NCBI GenBank assembly: GCA_002722095.1 | Contig: PBKG01000014.1 | Span: forward strand, 1-50,023 | Direction of reading: 5' to 3' | Source: Rhodospirillaceae bacterium | Lineage (GTDB): Bacteria; Pseudomonadota; Alphaproteobacteria; UBA8366 | Length of the DNA stretch: 50,023 nucleotides | Shown: positions 26,276 through 34,672 of the stretch, piece after piece | Position numbering within the stretch: position 1 is the stretch's first letter | Layout of the letters: each line of letters opens with the position of its first letter | Notes under the pieces: generated by a model | What the model was told of the DNA's origin: nothing | Database searches by the model: none | Seen by the model: the letters and a program-made list of their open reading frames with translations, nothing else | Program-made: the position numbers and the translations under genes

Positions 26276-27298
26276 ATGATTAAATTGTCTAAAACCATCG
26301 TCGGCAGCGGTTTGGCCGCGCTGATAGGTGCAGGTGCGATTGCATCGAGTGCAATTGCCGCACCTAAAAAGCCCGGCGATTTTCCGAAGCGTCCGATTAC
26401 GATTATCGTTTGCTACGGTAAGGGCGGCGGTTCCGACCAAGCGGTAGCGGCGCTTCAGGGCCCGGCCAGCAAGCTCATGGGCGTCAAGATCAATAAGGTG
26501 AACAAGAAGGGCGGCGGCGGCGTCAATTGCTTGCCGGATTTTCAGCAAGCTCCGGCCGACGGCTACACCATCCTTCAGCACACTGACACGTTGGTTACCA
26601 AATATGTTGGTGGTGCCCACAATATCCATCCGACCAAGGACCTAAGCCCAATCGTGACCAGCAATATCGCGCCGACCGGCCTTTTCATTAAGCCGGACGA
26701 CAGCCGTTTTCTCGATGGCGGCAAGCCGAGCTGGGACAAGGTCGTGGCCTACGCCAAGAAGAATAAGCTCAATGTCTCGAACATCAATGCCGAAATGGAA
26801 TTGGTGACCATGGCGAAAGTCGAAGAGTTCTTCGGCATCAAGGTCAAGCAGGTCATGTTCGACAAGCCTGCGCAACGCTATGGCTCGGTCATCGGCGGCA
26901 AGCTCGATGTACTGATGGAACAGCCGGGTGACGTTATCAAACACGTGAAGGCCGGCAAGCTGGCGCCAGTACTGGCGGTTTGGCCGAAGCGTTTCGGCGT
27001 GTTCCCGAATACCAAAGCGACTGGCCAGGATTACAAAATCAACTGGCAGCCCCTGTTGCGTGTTCGCGGTCTCTGGGTGAAGTCGGCGACACCGGCCCCG
27101 ATCCAAAAGTATCTCGAGGCGGTGTTTACCGAAGCTTATAAGAGTGCAAAGCACCAAAGCTTCCTCGAGCGCAAAAGTCTGACCATCGTAAATTCGTATC
27201 AGAATGCCGCCGACACCAAGAAGTCGGTCGACGATGCGATTAAGACCTATGCCAAAATCTTTAAGGGCATGGGCCGCAAAGTTCGCAAGGGCCTGTAA
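26276..27298 (+). CDS. Tripartite tricarboxylate transporter substrate-binding protein (TctC/Bug)
   Basis: A 340-residue periplasmic binding protein of the Bug family with a signal peptide (residues 1-28, cleavage near AIA-APKK). The family core is visible: FPKRPITIIVCYGKGGGSDQ at the N-terminus, then NKKGGGGVNCLPDFQQAPADGYTI with its conserved DGYT. It would capture a carboxylate for the TctAB permease encoded next. I use the ATG at 26276, preceded by AGGGAGG; the frame starts about 100 bases earlier without a signal peptide. A hairpin at 27317-27350 separates it from tctB and may raise its relative expression. Confidence 0.94.
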   Translation: MIKLSKTIVGSGLAALIGAGAIASSAIAAPKKPGDFPKRPITIIVCYGKGGGSDQAVAALQGPASKLMGVKINKVNKKGGGGVNCLPDFQQAPADGYTILQHTDTLVTKYVGGAHNIHPTKDLSPIVTSNIAPTGLFIKPDDSRFLDGGKPSWDKVVAYAKKNKLNVSNINAEMELVTMAKVEEFFGIKVKQVMFDKPAQRYGSVIGGKLDVLMEQPGDVIKHVKAGKLAPVLAVWPKRFGVFPNTKATGQDYKINWQPLLRVRGLWVKSATPAPIQKYLEAVFTEAYKSAKHQSFLERKSLTIVNSYQNAADTKKSVDDAIKTYAKIFKGMGRKVRKGL

Positions 27299-27316
27299 GG
27301 GCCGGAACGATTTCAA

Positions 27317-27350
27317 GGTCCCGTCCGCCGATTTCCATGCGGGCGGGGCC
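27317..27350 (+). terminator. Stem-loop between tctC and tctB genes, likely attenuator
   Basis: GGTCCCGTCCGC (27317-27328) pairs with GCGGGCGGGGCC (27339-27350) over 12 positions with two G-U pairs, followed by GTTTCGTT. Partial termination here would give more binding protein than permease, as is common for binding-protein-first transport operons. Confidence 0.7.
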
Positions 27351-27393
27351 GTTTCGTTAGATAAGATCTGCGAGCTTTGACGGGGCCGACGCC

Positions 27394-27942
27394 ATGAGCG
27401 ATTCCGATAGGACGCCAAACGCGAACCGCCGACAAATAGTGATCGAGGCGGGGGTATGGCTGGTCTTTGCCGGTCTGGCTTTTTATTTTTCACTCGAGTT
27501 CGACAAGCCGTTGCCGGGATTTAAGTTCGGCGCGGCCCATTGGCCCCATGTGATCATAACAATCCTGGTTATCGCGGCCGCCGTTCTGATCGCTGCCCAA
27601 TTTGTGCGGGGGAAGCAAAAGGAAGGCGAGGCGGACCAGTTTTTCGACGAAGTCGAAGACAATGTGGAGCGGCTGACACCGCAAACGATCGCCATGTTCA
27701 TCCTCCCGCTGGTGTGGGTCTATGGCATGCATAAAACCGGATTTCTGATCGCGACGCCGTTTTTCGTTTTTGCTTGTACTTGGCTCATGGGGGTGCGGAG
27801 CTGGAAACGGCTGGTGACTTTCACCGTGCTCTTTTATGCGGCGCTGGTGCTGGTCTTCTATAAATTTGTTTTTACGCCCTTGCCGATGGGGGCCGGTTGG
27901 TTCCATTCGTTGAATGGCGAAATCATCGGGCTGGTGCAGTAG
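27394..27942 (+). CDS. Tripartite tricarboxylate transporter small permease (TctB)
   Basis: A 182-residue inner-membrane protein with four hydrophobic helices (about residues 17-32, 50-66, 98-125 and 132-152), the usual TctB topology. The family segment KFGAAHWPHVIITILVIAAAV is present in its usual place after helix one. It pairs with TctA, whose gene starts 18 bases on. A charged loop (GKQKEGEADQFFDEVEDN) lies between helices two and three. Confidence 0.92.
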   Translation: MSDSDRTPNANRRQIVIEAGVWLVFAGLAFYFSLEFDKPLPGFKFGAAHWPHVIITILVIAAAVLIAAQFVRGKQKEGEADQFFDEVEDNVERLTPQTIAMFILPLVWVYGMHKTGFLIATPFFVFACTWLMGVRSWKRLVTFTVLFYAALVLVFYKFVFTPLPMGAGWFHSLNGEIIGLVQ

Positions 27943-27960
27943 GTCGGTCGAGGGGGCACG

Positions 27961-29454
27961 ATGCAGGAATTTCTCCACGGTACCGAGCTTCTGTTCACAA
28001 GCCCCATTGGGGTGACGATCTTTATTGGCGGTTTGCTGGGCGGTCTCGTGTTCGGTGCGATTCCGGGTCTCAACGTATTGACGTTGGCCGCTGTCTTGTT
28101 GCCGTTCACCGCTTGGTTCCCCGCCGAACACGCGATCATGCTTTACGGCGTGATCTACGTCTCGGGTGTTTATGGCGGTGCGATCACAGCGATCCTTTTC
28201 AATATCCCGGGCTCGGTGGAAAACGCACCGACCGCATTCGATGGCTATCCCATGACCCGCAAGGGCGAGGCGAGCAAAGCAATCGGCTACGCGGTCACCT
28301 GTTCGGCCATCGGGGGAACCTTGTCGGCGATTCTGATGATGCTGGCGACGGAGCCCCTGGCGAATTTCGCTGTATCTACCTTCGGGCCGATCGAAATTAC
28401 GGCCTTGATATTTTTCGGTTTGACGGTGGTTGCCGGGGTCGGTTCGCGGTCGCTCGCGAAGGGCTGGTTGTCATTGTGCCTGGGGCTGATGATCGGTTGT
28501 ATCGGTAACGATCCGGTCGAGGCAACGCCACGCTATACCTTTGGAGTGCTCTATCTATCCGGTGGCGTTGGATTCATTCCGCTGATACTCGGTTTGTTTG
28601 CGGTGAGCGAGGTCTTTATCCAAAGTCAGCGCATGGCGACCGGTAAGTATGAGCGGCCTGAGATTTCGGTCGATTTCCCGAGCCGGGGCGAGTTTTGGGC
28701 AATGCGCTGGGCAGTTGTGCGCTCGACGGTGATAGGCTGGTTCAGCGGCATTCTACCGGGCGTCGGCGCCACATTGGCGGCTTTTCTCTCCTACAACGAA
28801 GCGGTGCGCTGGTCTAAGACGCCGGAAAAATTCGGCACCGGCGAACCGGAAGGGGTGGTGTCGCCCGAAACCGCCAACAATGCTGCGACCGGTGCCGCGA
28901 TGATTCCGCTCTTGGCGCTTGGTTTGCCCGGTGGCGCGTTGACCGCGATGATGATCGGTGTGTTCAACGTCCACGACATGGATGTGGGTCCGTTGATCAT
29001 GGTCGAGGCGCATGATCTGGTCTGGATTTTGTTCTCGTCCATGTTCTGGGCCAGCCTTGCCATTTTGGTGCTTGGCATGGCGGAATCGAAGACCATTGTT
29101 CATTTGTTGCGCGTACCGTTTACCCTGTTGGCGCCCGGGATTCTGGTGTTCTCGACCATTGGCGCTTATGCCCTACGGTCCAATATTTTCGATGTTTTGA
29201 CCATGTTCCTGGCGGGGGTCGCCGGTTATTTTCTGCGAAAGAGCGATTACTCGGTTGCCGCGATCGTGATGGGCGTGATCCTCGGCAAGATCGGCGAGAA
29301 CAGCCTTGCCCAGGCCTTGACTATCCTCGACTTCAACTATTTGGGCTTCTTCAAGGAGCCCGTCTCGGCGGTTCTCGTTGTTGCCGGTCTGCTTACGGTC
29401 GCCTGGAGCCTAATTCGTCGGGCGCGGCAATATTTCGGTTGGAGCAAAAAGTAA
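27961..29454 (+). CDS. Tripartite tricarboxylate transporter large permease (TctA)
   Basis: A 497-residue polytopic inner-membrane protein with about 11-12 helices. Both TctA signature segments are visible: GAIPGLNVLTLAAVLLPFT near residue 35 and GILPGVGATLAAFLSYNEA near residue 265, followed by GLPGGALTAMMIG. It forms the channel of a sodium- or proton-coupled carboxylate importer with TctB and TctC. A GAGGGGG site precedes the ATG. It ends 4 bases before the convergent CapA-like gene. Confidence 0.95.
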   Translation: MQEFLHGTELLFTSPIGVTIFIGGLLGGLVFGAIPGLNVLTLAAVLLPFTAWFPAEHAIMLYGVIYVSGVYGGAITAILFNIPGSVENAPTAFDGYPMTRKGEASKAIGYAVTCSAIGGTLSAILMMLATEPLANFAVSTFGPIEITALIFFGLTVVAGVGSRSLAKGWLSLCLGLMIGCIGNDPVEATPRYTFGVLYLSGGVGFIPLILGLFAVSEVFIQSQRMATGKYERPEISVDFPSRGEFWAMRWAVVRSTVIGWFSGILPGVGATLAAFLSYNEAVRWSKTPEKFGTGEPEGVVSPETANNAATGAAMIPLLALGLPGGALTAMMIGVFNVHDMDVGPLIMVEAHDLVWILFSSMFWASLAILVLGMAESKTIVHLLRVPFTLLAPGILVFSTIGAYALRSNIFDVLTMFLAGVAGYFLRKSDYSVAAIVMGVILGKIGENSLAQALTILDFNYLGFFKEPVSAVLVVAGLLTVAWSLIRRARQYFGWSKK

Positions 29455-29458
29455 CGCC

Positions 29459-30556
29459 CTACCCGGTAATCACCACCTCGTCCCCTTCGACCGTGAAGTT
29501 GTGGGGGAATTCGTCGGAGACCCACTCCATAAACTGCACGATATCGTCGAAACGCTCGTCGCCGGCTTTTAGAATTTCCGGGCGGAGCTGGGGGTCGATT
29601 AGGGTTGGCAGGAACGCGACTTTCTTCGCGCCGCCTTCGCCGAGCGTCGCCTTGACCACCATGGAACGTTTCCCGTCGGAGCCGTATGGCAGGCGCGGGT
29701 AGTCGGGGTCGAGCTTGACGCGATAGCTTTTTTCGAACTTTGCCGCCGCCTCGGGCGTCTTTTCCGGGCTCGACATGATGAAATTGCTGACGCTGAAAAA
29801 GCAGACTTTTTTGTCGAAAACGCCGATCGCCTTCGGCGTGTGCGCGTGATGGCCGATGATCAGGTCGGCCCCCGCATTGAAGGCCGCTTTGGCGACAACC
29901 GGTTGATAATCGGCAATCTCCTTGGGGATGAAGTGAATACCCCAATGGAGCTTGACCACGACCGTGTCGACTTTCTTTTTTAGCGCCTGGATATCCGATT
30001 CCATCGCTGCGACATCTTCCGGGTAGGGAACGGTTACCACCTTCGGGTGGACGCCTGGCTGGTAGTCGAAGCGCTCGTAATAAGTATTGACCCGCATCGG
30101 GGCGACGCCCGTGGATTTTTCAGTTGCCGCGTAGCCTTCGCGCAAAACCGAGCAGTAGGCGAGAAAGCCGACTTTTACGCCGTTCCTTTCGATGATCACC
30201 GGCTTGCGCGCCTCTTCGAGATTAGCGCCTGCGCCGATGGTCTGGATGCCCTTGCTGTGCAGCAGCTCGATCGTATCCATAAGCGCTTCGCCGCCCCAGT
30301 CCATCGAATGGTTGGAAGCGACGGAAACCAAATCGAAACCGCAATCTTCGAAAATCGATGCCATCGAGGGGTCCAATCGGCTGTGCTGGCCGTGGGAATG
30401 TATTTGCAGTGAACCGCCCGTCGAGTAGCAACGCTCGCATTGCCCGATCCGGATGTCCGCGGTCGCCAAGGTGTCTTTTGCAAGTTCCGCGTAATGATCG
30501 GATGGTTCGTGAACCGGCCCTACATCGCCGACCGCCATAAGAACGACATCACCCAT
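29459..30556 (-). CDS. CapA-family (PGA_cap) metallophosphatase-like protein
   Basis: A 365-residue member of the PGA_cap / CapA family, related to calcineurin-type phosphoesterases. Visible motifs: VLMAVGDVGPVHEP at the N-terminus (Asp), VSVASNHSMDWGGEA (Asn-His), VVKLHWGIHF and LIIGHHAHTPKAIG (His-x-His). Unlike CapA/PgsA of capsule clusters it has no signal peptide or membrane anchor, so it is probably cytoplasmic. No capsule ligase genes (capB, capC) are near. Its role in this catabolic setting is unknown. A GGGGAAG site precedes the ATG. Confidence 0.9.
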   Translation of the reverse strand: MGDVVLMAVGDVGPVHEPSDHYAELAKDTLATADIRIGQCERCYSTGGSLQIHSHGQHSRLDPSMASIFEDCGFDLVSVASNHSMDWGGEALMDTIELLHSKGIQTIGAGANLEEARKPVIIERNGVKVGFLAYCSVLREGYAATEKSTGVAPMRVNTYYERFDYQPGVHPKVVTVPYPEDVAAMESDIQALKKKVDTVVVKLHWGIHFIPKEIADYQPVVAKAAFNAGADLIIGHHAHTPKAIGVFDKKVCFFSVSNFIMSSPEKTPEAAAKFEKSYRVKLDPDYPRLPYGSDGKRSMVVKATLGEGGAKKVAFLPTLIDPQLRPEILKAGDERFDDIVQFMEWVSDEFPHNFTVEGDEVVITG

Positions 30557-30705
30557 GATTTCTTCCCCTCGTGTTCGTTTTATTTTTCGTGAGTTGCAGT
30601 TTAGCGGTTCCGAGCCATTCGTCTAGCGCATGGGCGGTATGTGCGGCCGATACCTTGTATCCGATGCTCTTTATCCCCACTCTAAGGGGAACAAGGAGCC
30701 GGAAG

Positions 30706-31542
30706 ATGGCGATGGAATCAGCAAATCAAAATTCCGATAGCGCACTGAATGCGCGGATCAATTTTCTCGTTCAGTCGGATGGAAAGCCGCGGGTGGATAT
30801 CCCCGAGCAGGGACAAGGCCTGACCGAGCGCAGCGGCGAGTTCGAGAAGCGCTTGATGCGGCTCACCGATGGCCGGGATGAAGCGGAAAGCTTCACGCTC
30901 GACCGACACGGGTTTTCATTCCATCGCCATGAAACGGGCATGAGCGATTTTCTCGACGAGGACCAGCTGCTCGAACTCTATTACCCGGAAGTGGACGCGT
31001 TGGTGAAATCGGCAACCGGCGCAAAAAAAGTACATATATTCGATCACACCATTCGAATTGAGGATGATGGCAAGCGTGATTCGGAATCCGTCAGAGCACC
31101 GGTGGAAATCGCTCATAACGACTATACGGACAAATCGGGACCGCAGCGCGTGCGCGATCTATTCGAACCGGAAGAGGCGGAAGAATGGTTGCAGCGTCGT
31201 TTCGCCGTGATCAATGTCTGGCGCTCGATCGGTGGGCCGGTGGTTACGACCCCGCTTGCGCTCTCCGATGCATCGACGATGCAGCCGGAGGATTTTATTG
31301 CGACCGATCTCGTCTACAAGGACCGGGTCGGCGAAATATCCCAGATCGGATATAGCGACGGACAGCGCTGGTACTATTTTTCCGAGATGGCCCGCGACGA
31401 GGCGTTGCTGATCAAATGTTTCGATTCAGCGACAGACGGGCGCGCGCGGTTTACCGCCCACACCGCATTTACCAACCCGAATGCGCCGGACGGCGCGCCA
31501 CCTCGAGAAAGTATCGAGGTGCGCACCTTGGTGGCGTTTTAG
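30706..31542 (+). CDS. CmcJ/NvfI-family Fe(II)/2OG hydroxylase-like protein
   Basis: A 278-residue protein of the CmcJ / AsaB / NvfI family. Diagnostic text: VEIAHNDYTDKSGPQRVRDL with putative metal ligands His137 and Asp139, RRFAVINVWRSIGGPVVTTPLAL, GQRWYYFSEMARDEALLIKCFDS and the distal TAHTAFTNP. These proteins are found in fungal natural-product clusters and in many bacteria. An AGGAG site 7 bases before the ATG at 30706 sets the start; a longer in-frame extension lies across the promoter. It is divergent from the CapA-like gene and shares a 4-base overlap with the convergent MmgE/PrpD gene. Confidence 0.88.
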   Translation: MAMESANQNSDSALNARINFLVQSDGKPRVDIPEQGQGLTERSGEFEKRLMRLTDGRDEAESFTLDRHGFSFHRHETGMSDFLDEDQLLELYYPEVDALVKSATGAKKVHIFDHTIRIEDDGKRDSESVRAPVEIAHNDYTDKSGPQRVRDLFEPEEAEEWLQRRFAVINVWRSIGGPVVTTPLALSDASTMQPEDFIATDLVYKDRVGEISQIGYSDGQRWYYFSEMARDEALLIKCFDSATDGRARFTAHTAFTNPNAPDGAPPRESIEVRTLVAF

Positions 31543-32972
31543 CTGATCAGATTCGTGATCTCGACCGCATCTTCCAGCGTTTCGAGGTCGGCGCAGAGCG
31601 TGACGATGCGTTCAATATCGCTATCGGCAACCGGATTTGCCGCATACCGCATGCAATCGCGGAACTTGTCTTCGAGCCGCTCCTGACTAACCGGATTGTT
31701 CACATCGCCCGGCAAGCCGGTGGCCTGATGTTGATAGGTTTCTCCGGATTTTGTCTTGATAGTTACCACCGGCATCGGTGATTCGGCTGAGACATCCGAA
31801 TCCTCGACATAGCGGAACTTATCGCCCATCTCGTGATGGACCGGGTCCGCAAGCGCCTCGTCGAGATAATCGCCGAGCTTCACGTCGCCTTTCAGCATCG
31901 CAACCCCGCAGGTATAGGGAATCGAATATTTGGCATCGATGCTGATCTTCGGCCGCGCTTTTTCGTAAGGCGGGTTCGACAGCAATTTGGTGCCCCCTTC
32001 GCCTCCGCGTATTTCGATCTCGTCCACCGTAGTGGGGTCGATGCCATGCGTTTCGCGGAGGTGAATGATCGAGGTATTGACCGGGCGTGTATAGCCGCAA
32101 GCGGGCCAGACCTTGGTGCCGAGCCGCTTCAGGACAGGGAAATCGCTACCGAGCTCTCCGGTCAGCGCTTCCCAATCCGGCTCGGTGTCCCGATGGCTGA
32201 CGTAGTTGTGGTAGACACCGTAGCGGCCTTCGAAAACTTCTTTGTCGCCGATGAGGCCGCATGCGGCGAGTTCGGCCGCTTGTACCGCGCCTTGGCTGCT
32301 CCAACCCGCTTGCATCGCGCGCATGTGGGTTGAGGCGGGCGTTGCCATTTGGCGGCTACCCGCCAGCTGGTTGTAGGCAATGCCCATAGCATTTTCCATC
32401 TGGTCCGCATCCGCCCCCATGAGGTGGCTCGCGGTAACGGCACCTGCGATGTATCCGAACAGTTGGGTCGCGAACCAACCTTCCGTCATCGTCCAGTCAT
32501 GGACGGTGATTGCCTGATTGGCGCGCACATATACGTCCACGCCAGCGGCAATCGCGGTGATGAAATCCTTGCCTGACGCGCCGCCGAGCTTTTCGGCCAC
32601 CGCAAAGGCGACCGGTACGGTAACGATGCTTGGATGCCCGCCGCCGATATCGTCGAAATCGAGCATATGGCCCATGGCGCCGTTGACGAAGGCGGCCTGC
32701 ATGGCGGTCACCTTGTCGCCGAAACCCCAAATGGTGGCTTCCGCCTTGCCGCCTTGATCGCGGACATAATCTTTCAGCACCGGGCTTTCTTCGATCAGTC
32801 CGCTGGCGCCGGTGGTGACGCCGAGCGTATCCAGAACGCAGCGTTTGGTGAGGTCGATTACCGGTTGCGGCAAGTCGTCGTAGCTGAGCGCGGCTGCATG
32901 CTCGGCGAGTTTCCGCGTCGCGTCGGTTTTGAAGTCGATGGCATCGTCGGGTTGGAAAGCGGTCTGGGCCAT
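31539..32972 (-). CDS. MmgE/PrpD-family protein (second)
   Basis: A 477-residue MmgE/PrpD protein, only distantly like the copy at 21796. Typical segments: RCVLDTLGVTTGASG, GHMLDFDDIGGGHPSIVTVPV and the KRLGTKVWPACGYTRPVN region. It would act as a hydro-lyase or decarboxylase on a carboxylate such as a citrate or aconitate analogue. A GGGAG site precedes the ATG. It lies 76 bases downstream of a TauD-type gene in the same direction. Its stop overlaps the stop of the convergent CmcJ-like gene. Confidence 0.93.
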   Translation of the reverse strand: MAQTAFQPDDAIDFKTDATRKLAEHAAALSYDDLPQPVIDLTKRCVLDTLGVTTGASGLIEESPVLKDYVRDQGGKAEATIWGFGDKVTAMQAAFVNGAMGHMLDFDDIGGGHPSIVTVPVAFAVAEKLGGASGKDFITAIAAGVDVYVRANQAITVHDWTMTEGWFATQLFGYIAGAVTASHLMGADADQMENAMGIAYNQLAGSRQMATPASTHMRAMQAGWSSQGAVQAAELAACGLIGDKEVFEGRYGVYHNYVSHRDTEPDWEALTGELGSDFPVLKRLGTKVWPACGYTRPVNTSIIHLRETHGIDPTTVDEIEIRGGEGGTKLLSNPPYEKARPKISIDAKYSIPYTCGVAMLKGDVKLGDYLDEALADPVHHEMGDKFRYVEDSDVSAESPMPVVTIKTKSGETYQHQATGLPGDVNNPVSQERLEDKFRDCMRYAANPVADSDIERIVTLCADLETLEDAVEITNLIS

Positions 32973-32987
32973 TGTCGGTCTCCCTTT

Positions 32988-33017
32988 TCCTATCGTGTCC
33001 TGTCGTATCCTATCGTA
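32988..33017. repeat. Three 10-bp tandem repeats upstream of MmgE/PrpD gene
   Basis: TCCTATCGTG, TCCTGTCGTA and TCCTATCGTA follow one another with 1-2 changes. The 10-base period is close to one DNA helical turn. They lie just upstream of the start of the minus-strand MmgE/PrpD gene, in the spacer after the TauD gene. A protein-binding role is possible but unsupported by anything else. Confidence 0.6.
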
Positions 33018-33048
33018 CGGTCGGTCTTAGTCGATTAAATCACAAAGA

Positions 33049-33927
33049 TTAAGTAGCTTTGAGGGTGCGATCCTGAATCACGGTGCGGTGCATATAACGC
33101 AATCCCGAATCCGTATCGTAAGGCGTTCCCATATGCATCACCGAGCGGTTATCCCACAGGATAGCGTCGCCCCGTTTCCAGGAGTGACGATAAACGAACC
33201 GCTCCTGGGTCGCAAAAATGGCGAGCGTATCGAGCAATTCGTCGCTCTCTTCCTCATCCATGCCGATGACGTTTTGCCCCGCGTTGCCGCGCAGGTAGAG
33301 CGCCTTCTTGCCGGAGATCGTATGCGGCCGAACCAGCGGATGAACCACGTCGGGGAAGCTGGCTTTCTCTTCTTCGCTCAACTGACTACGCACGTCTTTG
33401 CCCGGCGGATGAAGTTTGACATAGGATTTTACCCTGCTGTGCAAAACGTCGAGCTCATCAATTTTCGTTTTCATCTCGGCGTCCAACGCATCGTAGGCGG
33501 CGATCATCGAGGCAAAGAGCGTATCTCCGCCGACAGACGGCACGTCGCGGCCGAAAAACAGGGTGCCCGCCGGCGGCGTTGCGGTGTATTGCCCGTCCGA
33601 ATGCCACATCCGTGCCGGCGTCGCCCCAATTGGCTTACCTTTCTTGTCGAAATTCGACGAGATGATGAAAATTTCCGGATGGTCCGGGTGCGAATAGGCC
33701 GATTGGGTATGGCTTGAGGGCCGGCCCAGTTCGGCCGAAAACGCAACCTGCCGTGCCGGGTCCAAGTCGAGATCGCGGAAAAGCAAAATCTGGTGCTCGA
33801 CCCAGGCCGCTTCCAACTCTGCGATCGTTTCAGCGGACAGTGGTGTGTTGATGTCGAGACCGCGCACTTCTGCGCCGAGTACATCCGAAAGTGGGTTAAG
33901 GTCGAACTCGCGGGTCATGGGACTCAT
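33049..33927 (-). CDS. TauD/TfdA-family dioxygenase (third)
   Basis: A 292-residue Fe(II)/2-oxoglutarate dioxygenase of the TauD/TfdA type. Metal ligands are His109 and Asp111 (RMWHSDGQYTATPP), with the distal His in DNRSVMHMGTPYD and the 2-oxoglutarate Arg in GLRYMHRTV. It starts at ATG 33927, or at an in-frame ATG three codons later; neither has a strong ribosome site. It precedes the second MmgE/PrpD gene by 76 bases in the same direction, mirroring the pair at 21796-24264. Confidence 0.92.
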   Translation of the reverse strand: MSPMTREFDLNPLSDVLGAEVRGLDINTPLSAETIAELEAAWVEHQILLFRDLDLDPARQVAFSAELGRPSSHTQSAYSHPDHPEIFIISSNFDKKGKPIGATPARMWHSDGQYTATPPAGTLFFGRDVPSVGGDTLFASMIAAYDALDAEMKTKIDELDVLHSRVKSYVKLHPPGKDVRSQLSEEEKASFPDVVHPLVRPHTISGKKALYLRGNAGQNVIGMDEEESDELLDTLAIFATQERFVYRHSWKRGDAILWDNRSVMHMGTPYDTDSGLRYMHRTVIQDRTLKAT

Positions 33928-34051
33928 CCAGTGGAAAATCGCCGCTAGTTTACATCGCCTGTCCCGTTGGGGCCATCCACCAACCTTAATAGAATTTTAA
34001 TGCGCCGGCGTTTAAATTTTGACGTGTATAAAACTCGTCGGGAGCAGAACG

Positions 34052-34672
34052 ATGGATTATTTCGAACCGGAATTGGACAATCCCTATCCTGCGGAGTGGC
34101 TCGGGCGCGAAGAATGCGCAGATTTCGAAATGACTGTCGTTGATTTCGAATATCACACGCCGCTTATCCTTTATCGCGGTATCGAGTCCGTGCGTCAGCG
34201 AACGGACAGCGACGCGGAGTATGTGGTCGGGGCGGATTATAAAGTCAGCTTCCGGCTGGATACGGTCGATAGAGAAGAATTCGGCGACGATGACGAATTC
34301 GAAGATAACGGCGATGCCGTTTCGCGGGATGATATCGATTTACCCGCCGGTCGTTACGAAATTACCGTTCCAAAAGGCATGCTGACCGACCTCACATCGG
34401 TGCCCTCGGTCGTCCGAGGAATCATCGGCCGGGTTGGGCCGCACCTGGAAGCCGCTATCGTTCATGACTTTCTTTACGTCGCTTGGCAGGACGTGGAAGG
34501 ATTGGAGGCGCGCGAGAAAGACCGCGAGTTTTCCGACAAATTGATGCGGGCGGCTATGGCTTCCGCCAATGTCGGGAGTTTTCAACGCCGGGCGATCTAC
34601 GATGCGGTAGCCGAGTTTGGGCGCTCTGCCTATGTAGGCCGCAATCAGTATCGTTACGTTGAAATACCCTAG
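34052..34672 (+). CDS. DUF1353-family protein
   Basis: A 206-residue protein with a DUF1353-like core: GMLTDLTSVPSVVRGIIGRVG then LEAAIVHDFLYVAWQD, around residues 112-150. The N-terminal half is acidic. DUF1353 is common in phages and their relatives and has no settled enzymatic role. No other phage gene is near. A GGGAGC site precedes the ATG at 34052, which I prefer over an in-frame start at 34019. Its TAG stop shares CTAG with the stop of the convergent CoA ligase gene. Confidence 0.85.
   Translation: MDYFEPELDNPYPAEWLGREECADFEMTVVDFEYHTPLILYRGIESVRQRTDSDAEYVVGADYKVSFRLDTVDREEFGDDDEFEDNGDAVSRDDIDLPAGRYEITVPKGMLTDLTSVPSVVRGIIGRVGPHLEAAIVHDFLYVAWQDVEGLEAREKDREFSDKLMRAAMASANVGSFQRRAIYDAVAEFGRSAYVGRNQYRYVEIP

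Noticed and set aside
30571..30705. An N-terminal extension of the CmcJ-like protein that looks like a signal peptide (FVLFFVSCSLAVPS).
   Set aside because: The family is cytoplasmic and starts at the ATG with an AGGAG site (30706); the extension crosses the divergent promoter region.
34052..34672. DUF1353 gene as evidence of a prophage.
   Set aside because: No other phage gene, attachment repeat or integrase is nearby; the family also occurs on chromosomes.
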